Shown here: positions 6,377-14,206 of the stretch, one piece after another
Numbering within the stretch: position 1 is the stretch's first letter
Layout of the letters: every line of letters starts with the position of its first letter
From: Anthropogastromicrobium aceti
GTDB lineage: Bacteria; Bacillota; Clostridia; Lachnospirales; Lachnospiraceae
Strand: one strand, 5' to 3'
Assembly (NCBI RefSeq): GCF_025567095.1
Contig: NZ_JAOQJH010000030.1
Length of the DNA: 39,743 nt
Notes under the pieces: model-generated
Seen by the model: the letters and a program-made list of their open reading frames with translations, nothing else
Told to the model about the DNA's origin: nothing
The model's database searches: none
Program-made: the position numbers and the translations under genes

Positions 6377-6482
6377 CCGCCTTTCGGTAGGGGTATGGAG
6401 TAGATAGCAAGCACAGCAAACGAGTACCCGTTTGCGAAAAATGCTTGTTGGGATAATCCCAAACCCTTATACCGAAAGGCGG
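6377..6482 (+). other. oriT: Putative oriT upstream of mobC (copy 1)
   Basis: This noncoding stretch directly precedes mobC. A 13-bp inverted repeat bounds it (CCGCCTTTCGGTA at 6377-6389, its complement at 6470-6482). Inside are a CAAACG/CGTTTG hairpin (6417-6434) and a TTGGG-ATAAT-CCCAA palindrome (6448-6462) flanked by CTTG on the left and ACCC on the right. Nested palindromes beside a MobC/relaxase pair are the classic oriT layout. Closely related sequences recur at 13745-13841 and 30867-30894. The nick position is not determined. Confidence 0.7.
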
Positions 6483-6489
6483 CGCGGAA

Positions 6490-6819
6490 ATGGAAAACCG
6501 AAAGAGAAATATCCAAATGAAGTTTTACGTTACGGAAGAAGAAAAGCGGCTGATCGACGAGAAAATGAAGCAGCTTCCCATAAAGCAGTACGGAGCGTAT
6601 CTGCGCAAAATGGCGATTGACGGGTATATCCTTGTCGTTGACCGGAGCGACACAAAAACATATATCCGGGAACTGCAAGCGGTGAGCCGGAATATCAACC
6701 AGATTGCCAAACGCGCCAACGCGACGGGGACGGTTTACCAGCAGGATATTGAGGATATAAAAAAGGCGGTGGACGAGATATGGCGGTTACAAAGACGCAC
6801 CCTATTAAATCAACCTTAA
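6490..6819 (+). CDS. mobC: MobC-like relaxosome accessory protein
   Basis: A 109-residue protein with an N-terminal ribbon-helix-helix-like region (IQMKFYVTEEEKRLIDEKM) and the MobC family segment RELQAVSRNINQIAKRAN followed by a C-terminal helix. MobC proteins bind oriT and help the relaxase open the nick site. It starts just after the putative oriT and overlaps the relaxase start by 40 bp in a different frame. Confidence 0.88.
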   Translation: MENRKRNIQMKFYVTEEEKRLIDEKMKQLPIKQYGAYLRKMAIDGYILVVDRSDTKTYIRELQAVSRNINQIAKRANATGTVYQQDIEDIKKAVDEIWRLQRRTLLNQP

Positions 6820-8117
6820 AGGCCGCGATAGACTATATCTTAAATCCCGAAAAGACGGACGGGAAACTGCTTGCGTCCTCTTTCGGCTGCGGGCTGGAAA
6901 CCGCCGATATAGAGTTTGCATGGACGCGAGAAACTGCCGGAGATCGCGGCACACATTTAGGGCGGCACTTGATACAATCCTTTGCGGTGGGCGAAACCAC
7001 GCCGGAAGAAGCGCACAAAATCGGCATGGAACTTGCCAAAGAGATTTTAGGCGGCAAGTATGAGTTTGTTTTGACAACTCACGTCGATAAAGACCATCTG
7101 CATAATCACTTGATTTTCAATGCGGTTAGCTTCGTTGACTACAAAAAGTACCATTCCAACAAGCAAAGCTATCACGCTATCCGGCGCACCAGCGACAGGA
7201 TATGTAAAGAGCATGGGCTATCCGTTGTCGTGCCGGGACAGGACAAAGGGAAAAGCTATGCGGAATACACCGCCGAAAAGCAAGGGACAAGCTACAAAGC
7301 AAAGCTGAAAACGGCGATAGATACCCTCATTCCCCAAGTCAAAGATTTTGACGAACTGCTGCGCCGTTTGCAGGAAATGGGGTATGAAATCAAACAGGGC
7401 AAATATATTTCTTTCCGCGCTGCCGGACAGGAACGGTTTACCCGCGCAAAGACGCTCGGCGCGGCCTATACGGAAGAAGCGATAAAGGAACGTATCAAGG
7501 GCGTATATATCGCCAAGTCAAAACCGCTGCGGGAAGATAAGAAAATCCGTCTTGTCGTCGATATTGAAAACAGCATTAAAGCCCAACAATCGGCGGGCTA
7601 TGAACGGTGGGTGAAAATCCATAATCTGAAACAGGCTGCAAAAAGCATGAACTTCTTGACTGAAAACAAGATTGAATATTACAGCGACCTTGAAAGCAAA
7701 ATCGCGGATATTATGACCGCCCATGACGCGGCGGCAAGGGCGGTTAAGGACGTAGAGCAGCGTATGTCTGATTTGTCGCTGCTTATCAAGCACACCACCA
7801 CGTACCGACAGTTAAAACCGATTTACGACGAATACCGAAAATCACCGGACAAGGAAAAGTATCTGCGGGGGCATGAAAGCGAAATAATTCTGTTTGAAGC
7901 TGCGGCAAGGGCATTAAAGGAAATGCAGATAAAGAAGCTGCCCGATCTCGCCGCGCTGCGTAAAGAGTATAGCAGCTTAAACGACAGGAAAAGCAAATTG
8001 TATGAGGATTATCGTCAAGCCAAGAAGCAAATGCAGGAATACGGCGTTGTCAAAAAGAACGTTGACAGTATTCTATATCCGTCCCAAAGCAAGGCAAAAG
8101 AACAGGAACGGGGCTAA
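6780..8117 (+). CDS. MobP-type relaxase
   Basis: A 445-residue relaxase that should nick oriT and pilot the strand through the type IV channel. The three-histidine motif is in HVDKDHLHNH (H101, H106, H108, H110), the metal site of HUH relaxases. An N-terminal tyrosine in AAIDYILNP (Y19) is the likely nucleophile. A coiled-coil-rich C-terminal half has no recognized domain. It is encoded with MobC beside oriT and has the same layout as the relaxase in IME1 at 28838-30457, with related C-terminal segments (YDRWAAVHNLKQ there, YERWVKIHNLKQ here). Confidence 0.92.
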   Translation: MAVTKTHPIKSTLKAAIDYILNPEKTDGKLLASSFGCGLETADIEFAWTRETAGDRGTHLGRHLIQSFAVGETTPEEAHKIGMELAKEILGGKYEFVLTTHVDKDHLHNHLIFNAVSFVDYKKYHSNKQSYHAIRRTSDRICKEHGLSVVVPGQDKGKSYAEYTAEKQGTSYKAKLKTAIDTLIPQVKDFDELLRRLQEMGYEIKQGKYISFRAAGQERFTRAKTLGAAYTEEAIKERIKGVYIAKSKPLREDKKIRLVVDIENSIKAQQSAGYERWVKIHNLKQAAKSMNFLTENKIEYYSDLESKIADIMTAHDAAARAVKDVEQRMSDLSLLIKHTTTYRQLKPIYDEYRKSPDKEKYLRGHESEIILFEAAARALKEMQIKKLPDLAALRKEYSSLNDRKSKLYEDYRQAKKQMQEYGVVKKNVDSILYPSQSKAKEQERG

Positions 8118-8180
8118 TAGATTTTTTCACAAAAACCTGTTACAATCAAACTGTATTCAAAGAACAAAGGAAGTGTATAT

Positions 8181-8576
8181 ATGGGCTATTTAGCGGCGGC
8201 GGGAGCCTATTTAATAATCGGTCTTGTAGTTAGCTTTATCCTTATGGTAGTGGGGCTTTTTATCGGGCATATCATTGTTTTTGACAGTATCGCCCTCGGT
8301 ATTATATCCGGCGTGTGCTGCAATCACTTTTTCACGCTGCACCCCGCCTTGTGCGTGCTGATCGGCGCGGCTGTATTCGCGCTGCTGTTGTTTCTCCAAA
8401 AAACACGTTTTGGATTTTGGGTAATCGGGGTGCTGCTGTCTGCTGCCTGGGCGGTCATTTTCGGGCTGCTGGCGTTTATTATCTCCAATGCAGATCAACT
8501 TTGGTTTTATGTGGTCTGCGGGCTTGCTTTTATCGTCATGTTACTTCTCCATATCAAGGCAAGAGATAAGGCATAA
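8181..8576 (+). CDS. Small integral membrane protein
   Basis: A 131-residue protein with four predicted transmembrane stretches (about residues 5-30, 33-55, 57-72 and 80-125 in two spans) and a short basic tail. An AGGAAG site lies before the ATG. It follows the relaxase by 63 bp on the same strand and may be cotranscribed. No family or function is recognized. Confidence 0.7.
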   Translation: MGYLAAAGAYLIIGLVVSFILMVVGLFIGHIIVFDSIALGIISGVCCNHFFTLHPALCVLIGAAVFALLLFLQKTRFGFWVIGVLLSAAWAVIFGLLAFIISNADQLWFYVVCGLAFIVMLLLHIKARDKA

Positions 8577-8590
8577 AACAAGGGTAGCAA

Positions 8591-8702
8591 GTGGAACATT
8601 AAGGGCTGAAAACGCCTGTGTTTCTGCGGCTTCCAGAGCGCGAAAGCGGTATGGACGATACTTTATACTCAAACCTCAAAAAATGCCTTTCTAATGTTCC
8701 AC
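8591..8702. repeat. 112-bp segment with 11-bp perfect terminal inverted repeats
   Basis: GTGGAACATTA (8591-8601) and its exact complement TAATGTTCCAC (8692-8702) bound a noncoding segment between the membrane protein and the next stem-loop. No gene is inside. It could be a miniature insertion, a remnant of an element, or a regulatory stem. Confidence 0.55.
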
Positions 8703-8720
8703 GAAAAAGCAAAAAAGAAC

Positions 8721-8754
8721 GGGGCGCGGTGCCGACAATCGGCAGCCGCGCCCC
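8721..8754. terminator. Bidirectional terminator stem-loop (copy A)
   Basis: GGGGCGCGG pairs with CCGCGCCCC, and TGCCGA with TCGGCA inside it. TGCTTTATT follows on the plus strand. It lies between the plus-strand membrane-protein gene and the stop of the minus-strand XRE gene and can end both. It is very similar to the stem-loop at 9735-9777. Confidence 0.75.
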
Positions 8755-8767
8755 TGCTTTATTCTAA

Positions 8768-9118
8768 TCACTCTTTCAGTTTGGCATTTTTGCGTATGGT
8801 TTCCTTTGCCGCCCTTACAAAGTCTGCAATCATGCGGATTTCGTATTCGTCGCAATCGGAAACAAGGTCTTGTATCTCCTGCGAAAAAATATCTTTGGAG
8901 TGTATCACGCTATCACATAAAAACTCGTCAACAGAAACGGAAAGGGCATTTGCCAAAGATACAATCGTCGGCAAACTCAATTTGGAGTTGCCTGTTTCGA
9001 TGTTGCTCATGTGTGTTGTGGAAAGCGACGCTTTTTCTGCTAATGCTTCCTGTGTCAAATCCGCTTTAATACGGGCAATCTTTATGCGCTTGCCAATCGC
9101 TCTATAATCTAATTCCAT
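8768..9118 (-). CDS. XRE-family regulator beside the SLOG gene
   Basis: A 116-residue protein with an N-terminal XRE helix-turn-helix (IGKRIKIARIKADLTQEALA, then LSTTHMSNIETGNSKLS, about residues 8-60) and a helical C-terminus. The ATG at 9118 follows GAGGGA by 6 nt; the frame stays open further upstream but without a ribosome site. It is divergent from the SLOG gene, with a 161-bp AT-rich shared promoter region, so it probably represses both genes. Confidence 0.85.
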   Translation of the reverse strand: MELDYRAIGKRIKIARIKADLTQEALAEKASLSTTHMSNIETGNSKLSLPTIVSLANALSVSVDEFLCDSVIHSKDIFSQEIQDLVSDCDEYEIRMIADFVRAAKETIRKNAKLKE

Positions 9119-9279
9119 TAAAAATCCCTCGCAATCACTCACTTTCTTATATTGTATTTTTTCCGCTGTATCATTATAATAATCTGTATAAAGGATTGCT
9201 TTATACAGTTTGTATTTTGATGAAAATATTTTATATTCCACCTCACAAGCTGTATTTCTAATATATGTGAGGGAATACA

Positions 9280-9732
9280 ATGATTACTTGCACCTTTGCA
9301 GGGCATAGAGAAGTTTTCGGCTCCTGCACTCAAAAAATAGAAAACGCGCTTGAAACGCTGATCGAAAATGAAGATACGTTATATTGTTACGTCGGCGGTA
9401 TGGGAGAGTTCGACGGATTTTCCGCTGCTGCTGTCCGCAATCTGAAAAGAAAATACCCAAACAAAGAAATCCGGCTGACGCTTGTTCTTCCCTATATGCA
9501 ACAAAAATTAAACGAGTATAAGGAGTATTACGAAACGAGTTTTGATGATATTCTTATCCCGGCAGAGTTAGCGGAGATACACTATAAGCGGGCAATACCC
9601 GCCCGCAACAGGTGGCTTGTGGATAATAGCGACTATTTGATTGTTATGGTTTGGCGCGACTTCGGCGGGGCATATACGACGCTGCGGTACGCACAAAAAC
9701 AGGGAAAAAAGATAATCTTGCTGGAACGATAA
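9280..9732 (+). CDS. SLOG-superfamily protein (DUF1273/YpsA-like)
   Basis: A 150-residue Rossmann-like protein. It begins with TFAGHREVFG and has GGMGEFDGFSA in the position of the SLOG nucleotide-binding loop, then RNRWLVDNSDYLIVMVWRDFGGAYTT near the C-terminus. SLOG proteins bind nucleotides or nucleotide-derived ligands. YpsA-type members are common on Firmicutes mobile elements, with no settled role. GTGAGGGAA precedes the ATG. The gene is divergent from an XRE regulator and the pair is flanked by two related terminators, which gives it the look of a self-contained cassette. Confidence 0.75.
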   Translation: MITCTFAGHREVFGSCTQKIENALETLIENEDTLYCYVGGMGEFDGFSAAAVRNLKRKYPNKEIRLTLVLPYMQQKLNEYKEYYETSFDDILIPAELAEIHYKRAIPARNRWLVDNSDYLIVMVWRDFGGAYTTLRYAQKQGKKIILLER

Positions 9733-9734
9733 AA

Positions 9735-9777
9735 AACGGGGGTGCGGTGCCGGCAATCGGCAACCGCGCCCCCCGTT
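9735..9777. terminator. Bidirectional terminator stem-loop (copy B)
   Basis: ACGGGGG pairs with CCCCCGT, with an inner GCGGTGCCG/CGGCAACCGC helix; AAAAAA precedes it and GTTTCG follows. It ends the plus-strand SLOG gene and the minus-strand gene at 9788. The core is nearly the same as that of copy A at 8721-8754. Confidence 0.75.
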
Positions 9778-9787
9778 TCGTTAAGGC

Positions 9788-9997
9788 TTATTCGTCGTCG
9801 GTGAGAGTAAAGACAGTTTCGGAAAATGCGCTGTCCGTCATGGATTGCAGCTTGTTTACCGCTGTGGCGGCAAGCTGGCGCATATCCTCGTCCATGTAGG
9901 GCATGGCAGAGTTGATATTATCAATCGTCCTTTCCCGGCTGTCCTCGGCGTAAATCGCAATTATGTTTTCTTCCTCAATGGTAAAGCGGATATTCAT
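9788..9997 (-). CDS. Transposon-transfer assisting protein (TTRAP-like)
   Basis: A 69-residue protein beginning MNIRFTIEEENIIAIY with a DSRERTIDNINSAMPYMDEDM helix region, the pattern of the transposon-transfer assisting family found in clostridial ICEs. It lies 4 bp after the stop of the antirestriction fusion gene, so it is the last gene of that operon. A longer upstream open frame exists, but this ATG gives the family's usual length. The function is known only by association with transfer. Confidence 0.75.
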   Translation of the reverse strand: MNIRFTIEEENIIAIYAEDSRERTIDNINSAMPYMDEDMRQLAATAVNKLQSMTDSAFSETVFTLTDDE

Positions 9998-10001
9998 ACT
10001 A

Positions 10002-13000
10002 TCAAACCTCCAAATCCTTTTTCTGCTCTTTCTGCTTGTCTTTCGGCTGCGGCGCCGCCTGTTTCTTGTACTCATCCAGCTTCTTCAAAATGGACGGTTT
10101 CTTCTGCGGTTGCTCCCGTTTCTCGGCTTTTACCGCTTTCGCAAGGTCGGTAACGGAGATCGCTTCACCCGCCTTTGCCCGCTGCTCCAAATCCGCGATG
10201 GTGGGCGTTTGCGGCGTATTATTGATAATCCCGTCAAAGTTGTTGTCGTTCTGCTCTACAATGTCCTCAACGTGCTTTAAGGGATTATCCCGCTGCGGCT
10301 GCTCGGCAGCTATGGCATAAGCCTGTGTACCATTTCCCATAATGAGATACTTCCCGTCCTCCGACGCATGATGAAACCCAAAGCCCGCCGCTTCGATCTG
10401 TTCGCGGCTCATGTCGGTAATGCAAAAGTTTCCTCGCGGCGTTCTGACGGTTTCGCCCGTCATAAGGCTTTCGGGGGTCGCTTCCGGCTGCTGCTTTTCA
10501 AGCTGCCCGTCTTTGTAGGAATACCCTTGCGCTGCGATTGCTTCAAGGGTCTTGCCCGTAACGTCGCCATAAATCCGCTTGTCTGCGTCTACAAGCAGTT
10601 GCAGCGTATCTTTTACGGTATCGGATAGGGCTTGCTGCTGTTCGGGAGATAGCTTATCAAATACGGGGGTCTGCTGCGCTTGCTCCTGCTCGGCTTGCCG
10701 CTGCTGCTGCAATTCGGTAAAATGTCCCTCAATCTCGGTAATGAGTTCCTTTGCGGTGGCCTGTATCGTTTCAAGGGACGCTTTTAACTCGGTCATTTCC
10801 TTTCCGCTGCTCCAACCCGCCACATAGCCGAAAGAGTAATCGGACGTATCAAGGCCGAAGTGCTGGCAGACGGTGTAAGCGACGCTCTCCGCTTCTACCT
10901 CGCGGGTATGGCGGTCAACGCGGTTTTGTTCCTCCGGCGGGGCGTTCAAGTCTACATCGTGCAGCTTCGCATGGGCGATTTCGTGAATGGCGGTCTTTAC
11001 CGCCTGTAACTCGCTCACGCCCTCTTTGATTGCAATACGCTTGTCGGTCAAACTGAAATACCCATTTGCGCCGTTTGTGATCTGCTCAAATGCAATCGGG
11101 ACGGGGGACGCTTTTTCAAGGGCGGCGAAAAAATCCTCGTACTGCTCCACATCGGCAAGCAGCGGTTTAACGGAAAGGTCGGGAAACTCCTTGCCCTCGG
11201 TCTGCGAAATATCAAAGACGTTTATAACCTTAAAGGCGGGGACGGTGATTTCCTTTTCTTCCTTAATCGCTTTTCCCTCGCGGTCAAGCATGGGCTTTCT
11301 CGTTTCGGGGTCGATTTTATCAACCAGCTTTTTCACCTTGTAGGGCGCGGGGGCAAAGATTTTAATGCCTTTCTCGCCTTTCTTTACATGGCGGTCAAAC
11401 TCCTTTTCCCATTGACGGAAGCCCATTACTAAATTGCCGCCCTGCATAGCAATTAGGATAGTGTTATTCATACTATAATCATGGAACTTCGACATAGCGG
11501 TTAGAAACTCTTTGTAGCGGTCGCTGTCAAAAATCGCTTGTACGCCCTGTTCCAAACGGGCGGTGATCTCCTTTACCTTTTCGGCGGGCTTTTCGGAAGT
11601 AAGGATAATGGGGACGACGGGGCGGGGCTGCTGCGGCTCTGCGGCCTGTGTGTCTGCTTGCTGCGTTTCGGCTGCGTCCATAAAGGCTTTGTCCTGTTCG
11701 CCGCGCGACCGCTGCGGGTAACTCATAATCTTGTATTCCTCCGGTACTTCGCGCCCCTCAAACTGCTGTTCCCACCCGTCGCCGCTTTCCACGATATAGC
11801 CGTATTCAGTAAACGCACCCTTTTCCTGCGCGGCGGCGTTCCTGCCAAAAGTAGTAAGGTCAATGCCGCCTTTCCATTCTTCGGGCATTTGTACCATGCC
11901 GGATTGATTTAAGTAATAATCGCCTAAATCGCGGTAGGTATGTACTTCGGGGATATGGACGTAAAAATCCACGTTGTAGGTGAAGTCAATTACCTGTCCG
12001 ATATTTGCAAGCCCGTTTTTCTGCTGCAAAGCTGCGTTCAGCTTGCCAACCTCGGCGGGGTCAAGCTGTTCCAGCCGCGCCGCAAGAAAATTGAGTTCGT
12101 CCACGTCGGCGGCGCATACCATTTCATAAGGCAAGGCAATATGTTTCTCCGGGTCGTCGGAATAGCCGCGAATGGAAAAATCCTGCGGGTTGTCTGCGGT
12201 AATGCCTACGTTCCGCATAGCTTCGTGTAACTGCTCCTTTGTGGCGGGCATATCCAACCAATAGCCGCTTGGGTCGCCCGCTTCAAAGCGGCTGCGGTTG
12301 CCTATCATAATAGAAAACTGTTCGCTCATGTGTTCACGCTCCTTTTCCTGCCCGGTATTTTCGGGGATAGCTGCCGCCTGCTCTGGCTGCGGGGGTTCCT
12401 CGCCCTCTATGGTGTAGTCCGGCATGAGCTGCCCGTTTACTTTGAAATAGTCGGCGTACTCCTGCGGGATAGGCGGGGAGATTTCCGTAAACAGACGGTC
12501 GTATGCTTTGATACGTCCATTCAGATACTTTTCCATAGCCGCCTTGTCGGAAAAAACTTTTCTGTCCTGTCCGGCAATCTTCGCTTGCCCGTTCCTGTTC
12601 GGGCTGTTGGTATAAACGCCCCATGTGAGAGAATAGGAGTAAGGGACGCTTTGCTGCTTCTCCCTGTCGTAACGGGTGTTTTCGTAAATGTGGTAGTTCA
12701 TCTGATATACCCGGTTGCTGCGGGTATATCGGTCATATTCGCCTTTCTGCCACTCGTTAGAAGTGTGCTGCACAACGGTTGTCCTTGTGTATTCAATCGC
12801 TTTGTCAAGCAAAAGCGTTTTGCCCGCCTGTTCCTCCCATGCGGCGGCGCGGCTTGAGAGATCGTTAAAAATCGCCTGTTCCGCTGCCGCGCTTTCCTCG
12901 CGCATGGCGTGTAGCTGTTCCAGCGGCAAAGAAACATAGGGGGCAATCTCCCCGTCCTTTGCTTCAAAATATATCCGGCGTTCTATCCGCATGGTTTCGG

Positions 13001-13040
13001 CGGTTTCCAATTTGTCATGGTCGTATGAAGAATACGGCAT
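10002..13040 (-). CDS. YodL-ArdA-ArdC-like antirestriction fusion protein
   Basis: A 1012-residue multidomain protein. Residues ~1-200 resemble the YodL-like N-terminal region of ICE proteins. Residues ~238-445 are ArdA-like (FSIMIGNRSRFEAGDPSGYW start, then a central acidic helical region). ArdA mimics DNA and blocks type I restriction enzymes. Residues ~485-565 match the ArdC N-terminal single-strand-binding domain (FHDYSMNNTILI, MGFRQWEK, KKGEKGIKIFAP). Residues ~600-740 are a zincin-like domain with HEIAH at 686-690 and glutamates near 716-718. A Gln-rich linker and a DUF4316-like tail (~910-1010) follow. Protein roles are inferred from these families: protecting incoming DNA from restriction. 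AGGACG lies 12 nt before the ATG. Confidence 0.8.
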   Translation of the reverse strand: MPYSSYDHDKLETAETMRIERRIYFEAKDGEIAPYVSLPLEQLHAMREESAAAEQAIFNDLSSRAAAWEEQAGKTLLLDKAIEYTRTTVVQHTSNEWQKGEYDRYTRSNRVYQMNYHIYENTRYDREKQQSVPYSYSLTWGVYTNSPNRNGQAKIAGQDRKVFSDKAAMEKYLNGRIKAYDRLFTEISPPIPQEYADYFKVNGQLMPDYTIEGEEPPQPEQAAAIPENTGQEKEREHMSEQFSIMIGNRSRFEAGDPSGYWLDMPATKEQLHEAMRNVGITADNPQDFSIRGYSDDPEKHIALPYEMVCAADVDELNFLAARLEQLDPAEVGKLNAALQQKNGLANIGQVIDFTYNVDFYVHIPEVHTYRDLGDYYLNQSGMVQMPEEWKGGIDLTTFGRNAAAQEKGAFTEYGYIVESGDGWEQQFEGREVPEEYKIMSYPQRSRGEQDKAFMDAAETQQADTQAAEPQQPRPVVPIILTSEKPAEKVKEITARLEQGVQAIFDSDRYKEFLTAMSKFHDYSMNNTILIAMQGGNLVMGFRQWEKEFDRHVKKGEKGIKIFAPAPYKVKKLVDKIDPETRKPMLDREGKAIKEEKEITVPAFKVINVFDISQTEGKEFPDLSVKPLLADVEQYEDFFAALEKASPVPIAFEQITNGANGYFSLTDKRIAIKEGVSELQAVKTAIHEIAHAKLHDVDLNAPPEEQNRVDRHTREVEAESVAYTVCQHFGLDTSDYSFGYVAGWSSGKEMTELKASLETIQATAKELITEIEGHFTELQQQRQAEQEQAQQTPVFDKLSPEQQQALSDTVKDTLQLLVDADKRIYGDVTGKTLEAIAAQGYSYKDGQLEKQQPEATPESLMTGETVRTPRGNFCITDMSREQIEAAGFGFHHASEDGKYLIMGNGTQAYAIAAEQPQRDNPLKHVEDIVEQNDNNFDGIINNTPQTPTIADLEQRAKAGEAISVTDLAKAVKAEKREQPQKKPSILKKLDEYKKQAAPQPKDKQKEQKKDLEV

Positions 13041-13080
13041 ATTGTTTCATCACGTCCTTTCTTAAAAATGGCATAAGAAA

Positions 13081-13108
13081 AGCAGGAAATCATTTTTGAT
13101 TTCCTGCT
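13081..13108 (-). terminator. Terminator between the SnoaL-like and antirestriction genes
   Basis: AGCAGGAAATCA (13081-13092) pairs perfectly with TGATTTCCTGCT (13097-13108), loop TTTT. The minus strand continues TTTTCTTATG. It should stop transcription from the SnoaL-like gene before the antirestriction gene; it may work in both directions. Confidence 0.8.
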
Positions 13109-13209
13109 TTGTATTACTGTCGCGGGTCGGCTGGTATTTAGTTAATAATTCAAGTTAATATAGTGCAAAGGTGGGGCAATTTGACAATTACAAATTATTG
13201 ACTGACCTG

Positions 13210-13629
13210 TTAAAACCAGCTTGCTTTTTCATCTCTAAATTGTGGTTCTTTTCCGTACAGATATGGGTTATAATTATTTCGATTACACCCGAACTCTTTT
13301 AATGATTTTATCTTATTATCTAATGTCCATTCAATCAAAGAAACGCCATCAAATTCTTCTACTTTACCTATGTGCATTTCATTTTTGAAATACCATTCAA
13401 CAACGGTCTGATTTCCTTTATGAAAAAACTGTTTTATATCCCAAATGACAACTTTACCGCGAGTATTCCATTCACTAAACCAATGTTTTACTGCTTCCCG
13501 GTTATCATATCTTGGGCCCCAACTTTCCGTATAGACTACATCTTCCGCAAAAATGTCATCAATGCCTAAATCCTGTTGTGTAAGCCACATATTAAACCAT
13601 AAACGGATAAGATTTTCGCGCTCATACAT
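13210..13629 (-). CDS. SnoaL-like/NTF2-fold protein (copy 1)
   Basis: A 139-residue protein with the NTF2-like fold pattern: an N-terminal helix (LIRLWFNMWLTQQDLGID), DIFAEDVVYTESWGP, a tryptophan-rich strand KHWFSEWNTRGKVV and FFHKGNQTVVEWYFKNEM. NTF2-like proteins bind or act on small ligands; no specific reaction can be named. ATG 13629 follows AGGTG by 7 nt and is preferred over an upstream TTG. It is AT-rich, unlike the genes around it, lies next to an oriT-like copy, and has a close paralog of the same length in IME2 (37759-38178). It is probably acquired cargo. Confidence 0.75.
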   Translation of the reverse strand: MYERENLIRLWFNMWLTQQDLGIDDIFAEDVVYTESWGPRYDNREAVKHWFSEWNTRGKVVIWDIKQFFHKGNQTVVEWYFKNEMHIGKVEEFDGVSLIEWTLDNKIKSLKEFGCNRNNYNPYLYGKEPQFRDEKASWF

Positions 13630-13744
13630 AACTAAACACCTCAAAAATTCGCTGTGATAATTTATTTTATTATAGCACGATTACCCGTTTTTGTGAACAA
13701 ACGAGTTATGAACTTAATCAACGAAAACGTTTTACTGTCAACAA

Positions 13745-13841
13745 GGGTTTGGGACTATCCCAACAAGCAAAATGCCCGCGCTTCCCATAGAGCAGCGCGG
13801 GCATTTCTCGCAAACGGGTACTCGTTTGCTGTGCTTGCTAT
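13745..13841 (-). other. oriT: oriT-like sequence, inverted second copy
   Basis: On the minus strand this repeats the core of the oriT at 6406-6466: TAGCAAGCACAG, then the CAAACG/CGTTTG hairpin (13811-13828), then CTTG and TTGGG-ATAGT-CCCAA (13749-13763) and ACCC. Relative to copy 1 it carries an extra 35-bp hairpin (AATGCCCGCGCT at 13771-13782 with AGCGCGGGCATT at 13794-13805). There is no mobC or relaxase beside it. It is opposite in orientation to copy 1. Confidence 0.7.
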
Positions 13842-14206
13842 GTAGTTGTTTTTATCCGTAAACGCCTGTTTCTCTCACTTTCCGCTTTCTGTCTGCGGCG
13901 TATCTTTGCCGCACAATCGGGACAGTATTTTGCCCGATTGCTGCCCGCCGCAAACGTGCTGCCGCATACCGCGCAACGCTTCAAATCGGTTTCCCCGCTG
14001 CGGGTGATCTGTTCGCATAGCTGCCTGTCTGCGGGTAAAACCGCTTCGCGGAAATAACGGCATAACAGCGAATAGCTGATACTCTGCACACAAACGCAAG
14101 TTTCCCCGTCGTCCAATAGCAGACAGTTCCCGCAATCGTTGTTGGCGCACGCGGCGCGGGTCATTTTCTTAACGGCTCGATACTGCTTTTCATCAAGCCT
14201 AATCAT
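13838..14206 (-). CDS. Cysteine-rich VLP-domain protein
   Basis: A 122-residue protein with an N-terminal Cys-rich VLP domain (RAACANNDCGNCLLLDDG, then CVCVQ and LLCRYF) and a C-terminal zinc ribbon (CAVCGSTFAAGSNRAKYC, then CPDC) with a basic tail. The family is typical of Tn1549/CTn transfer operons. Its function is unknown; the zinc ribbon and basic tail suggest nucleic-acid binding. Its start overlaps the topoisomerase stop by 4 bp, so it is translationally coupled. Confidence 0.85.
   Translation of the reverse strand: MIRLDEKQYRAVKKMTRAACANNDCGNCLLLDDGETCVCVQSISYSLLCRYFREAVLPADRQLCEQITRSGETDLKRCAVCGSTFAAGSNRAKYCPDCAAKIRRRQKAESERNRRLRIKTTT

Noticed and set aside
6406..13841. The two inverted oriT-like copies considered as the ends of a 7.4-kb transposable unit
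   Set aside because: The copies are palindromic regulatory sequences with internal differences, there is no target duplication, and copy 1 is explained by its place before mobC.
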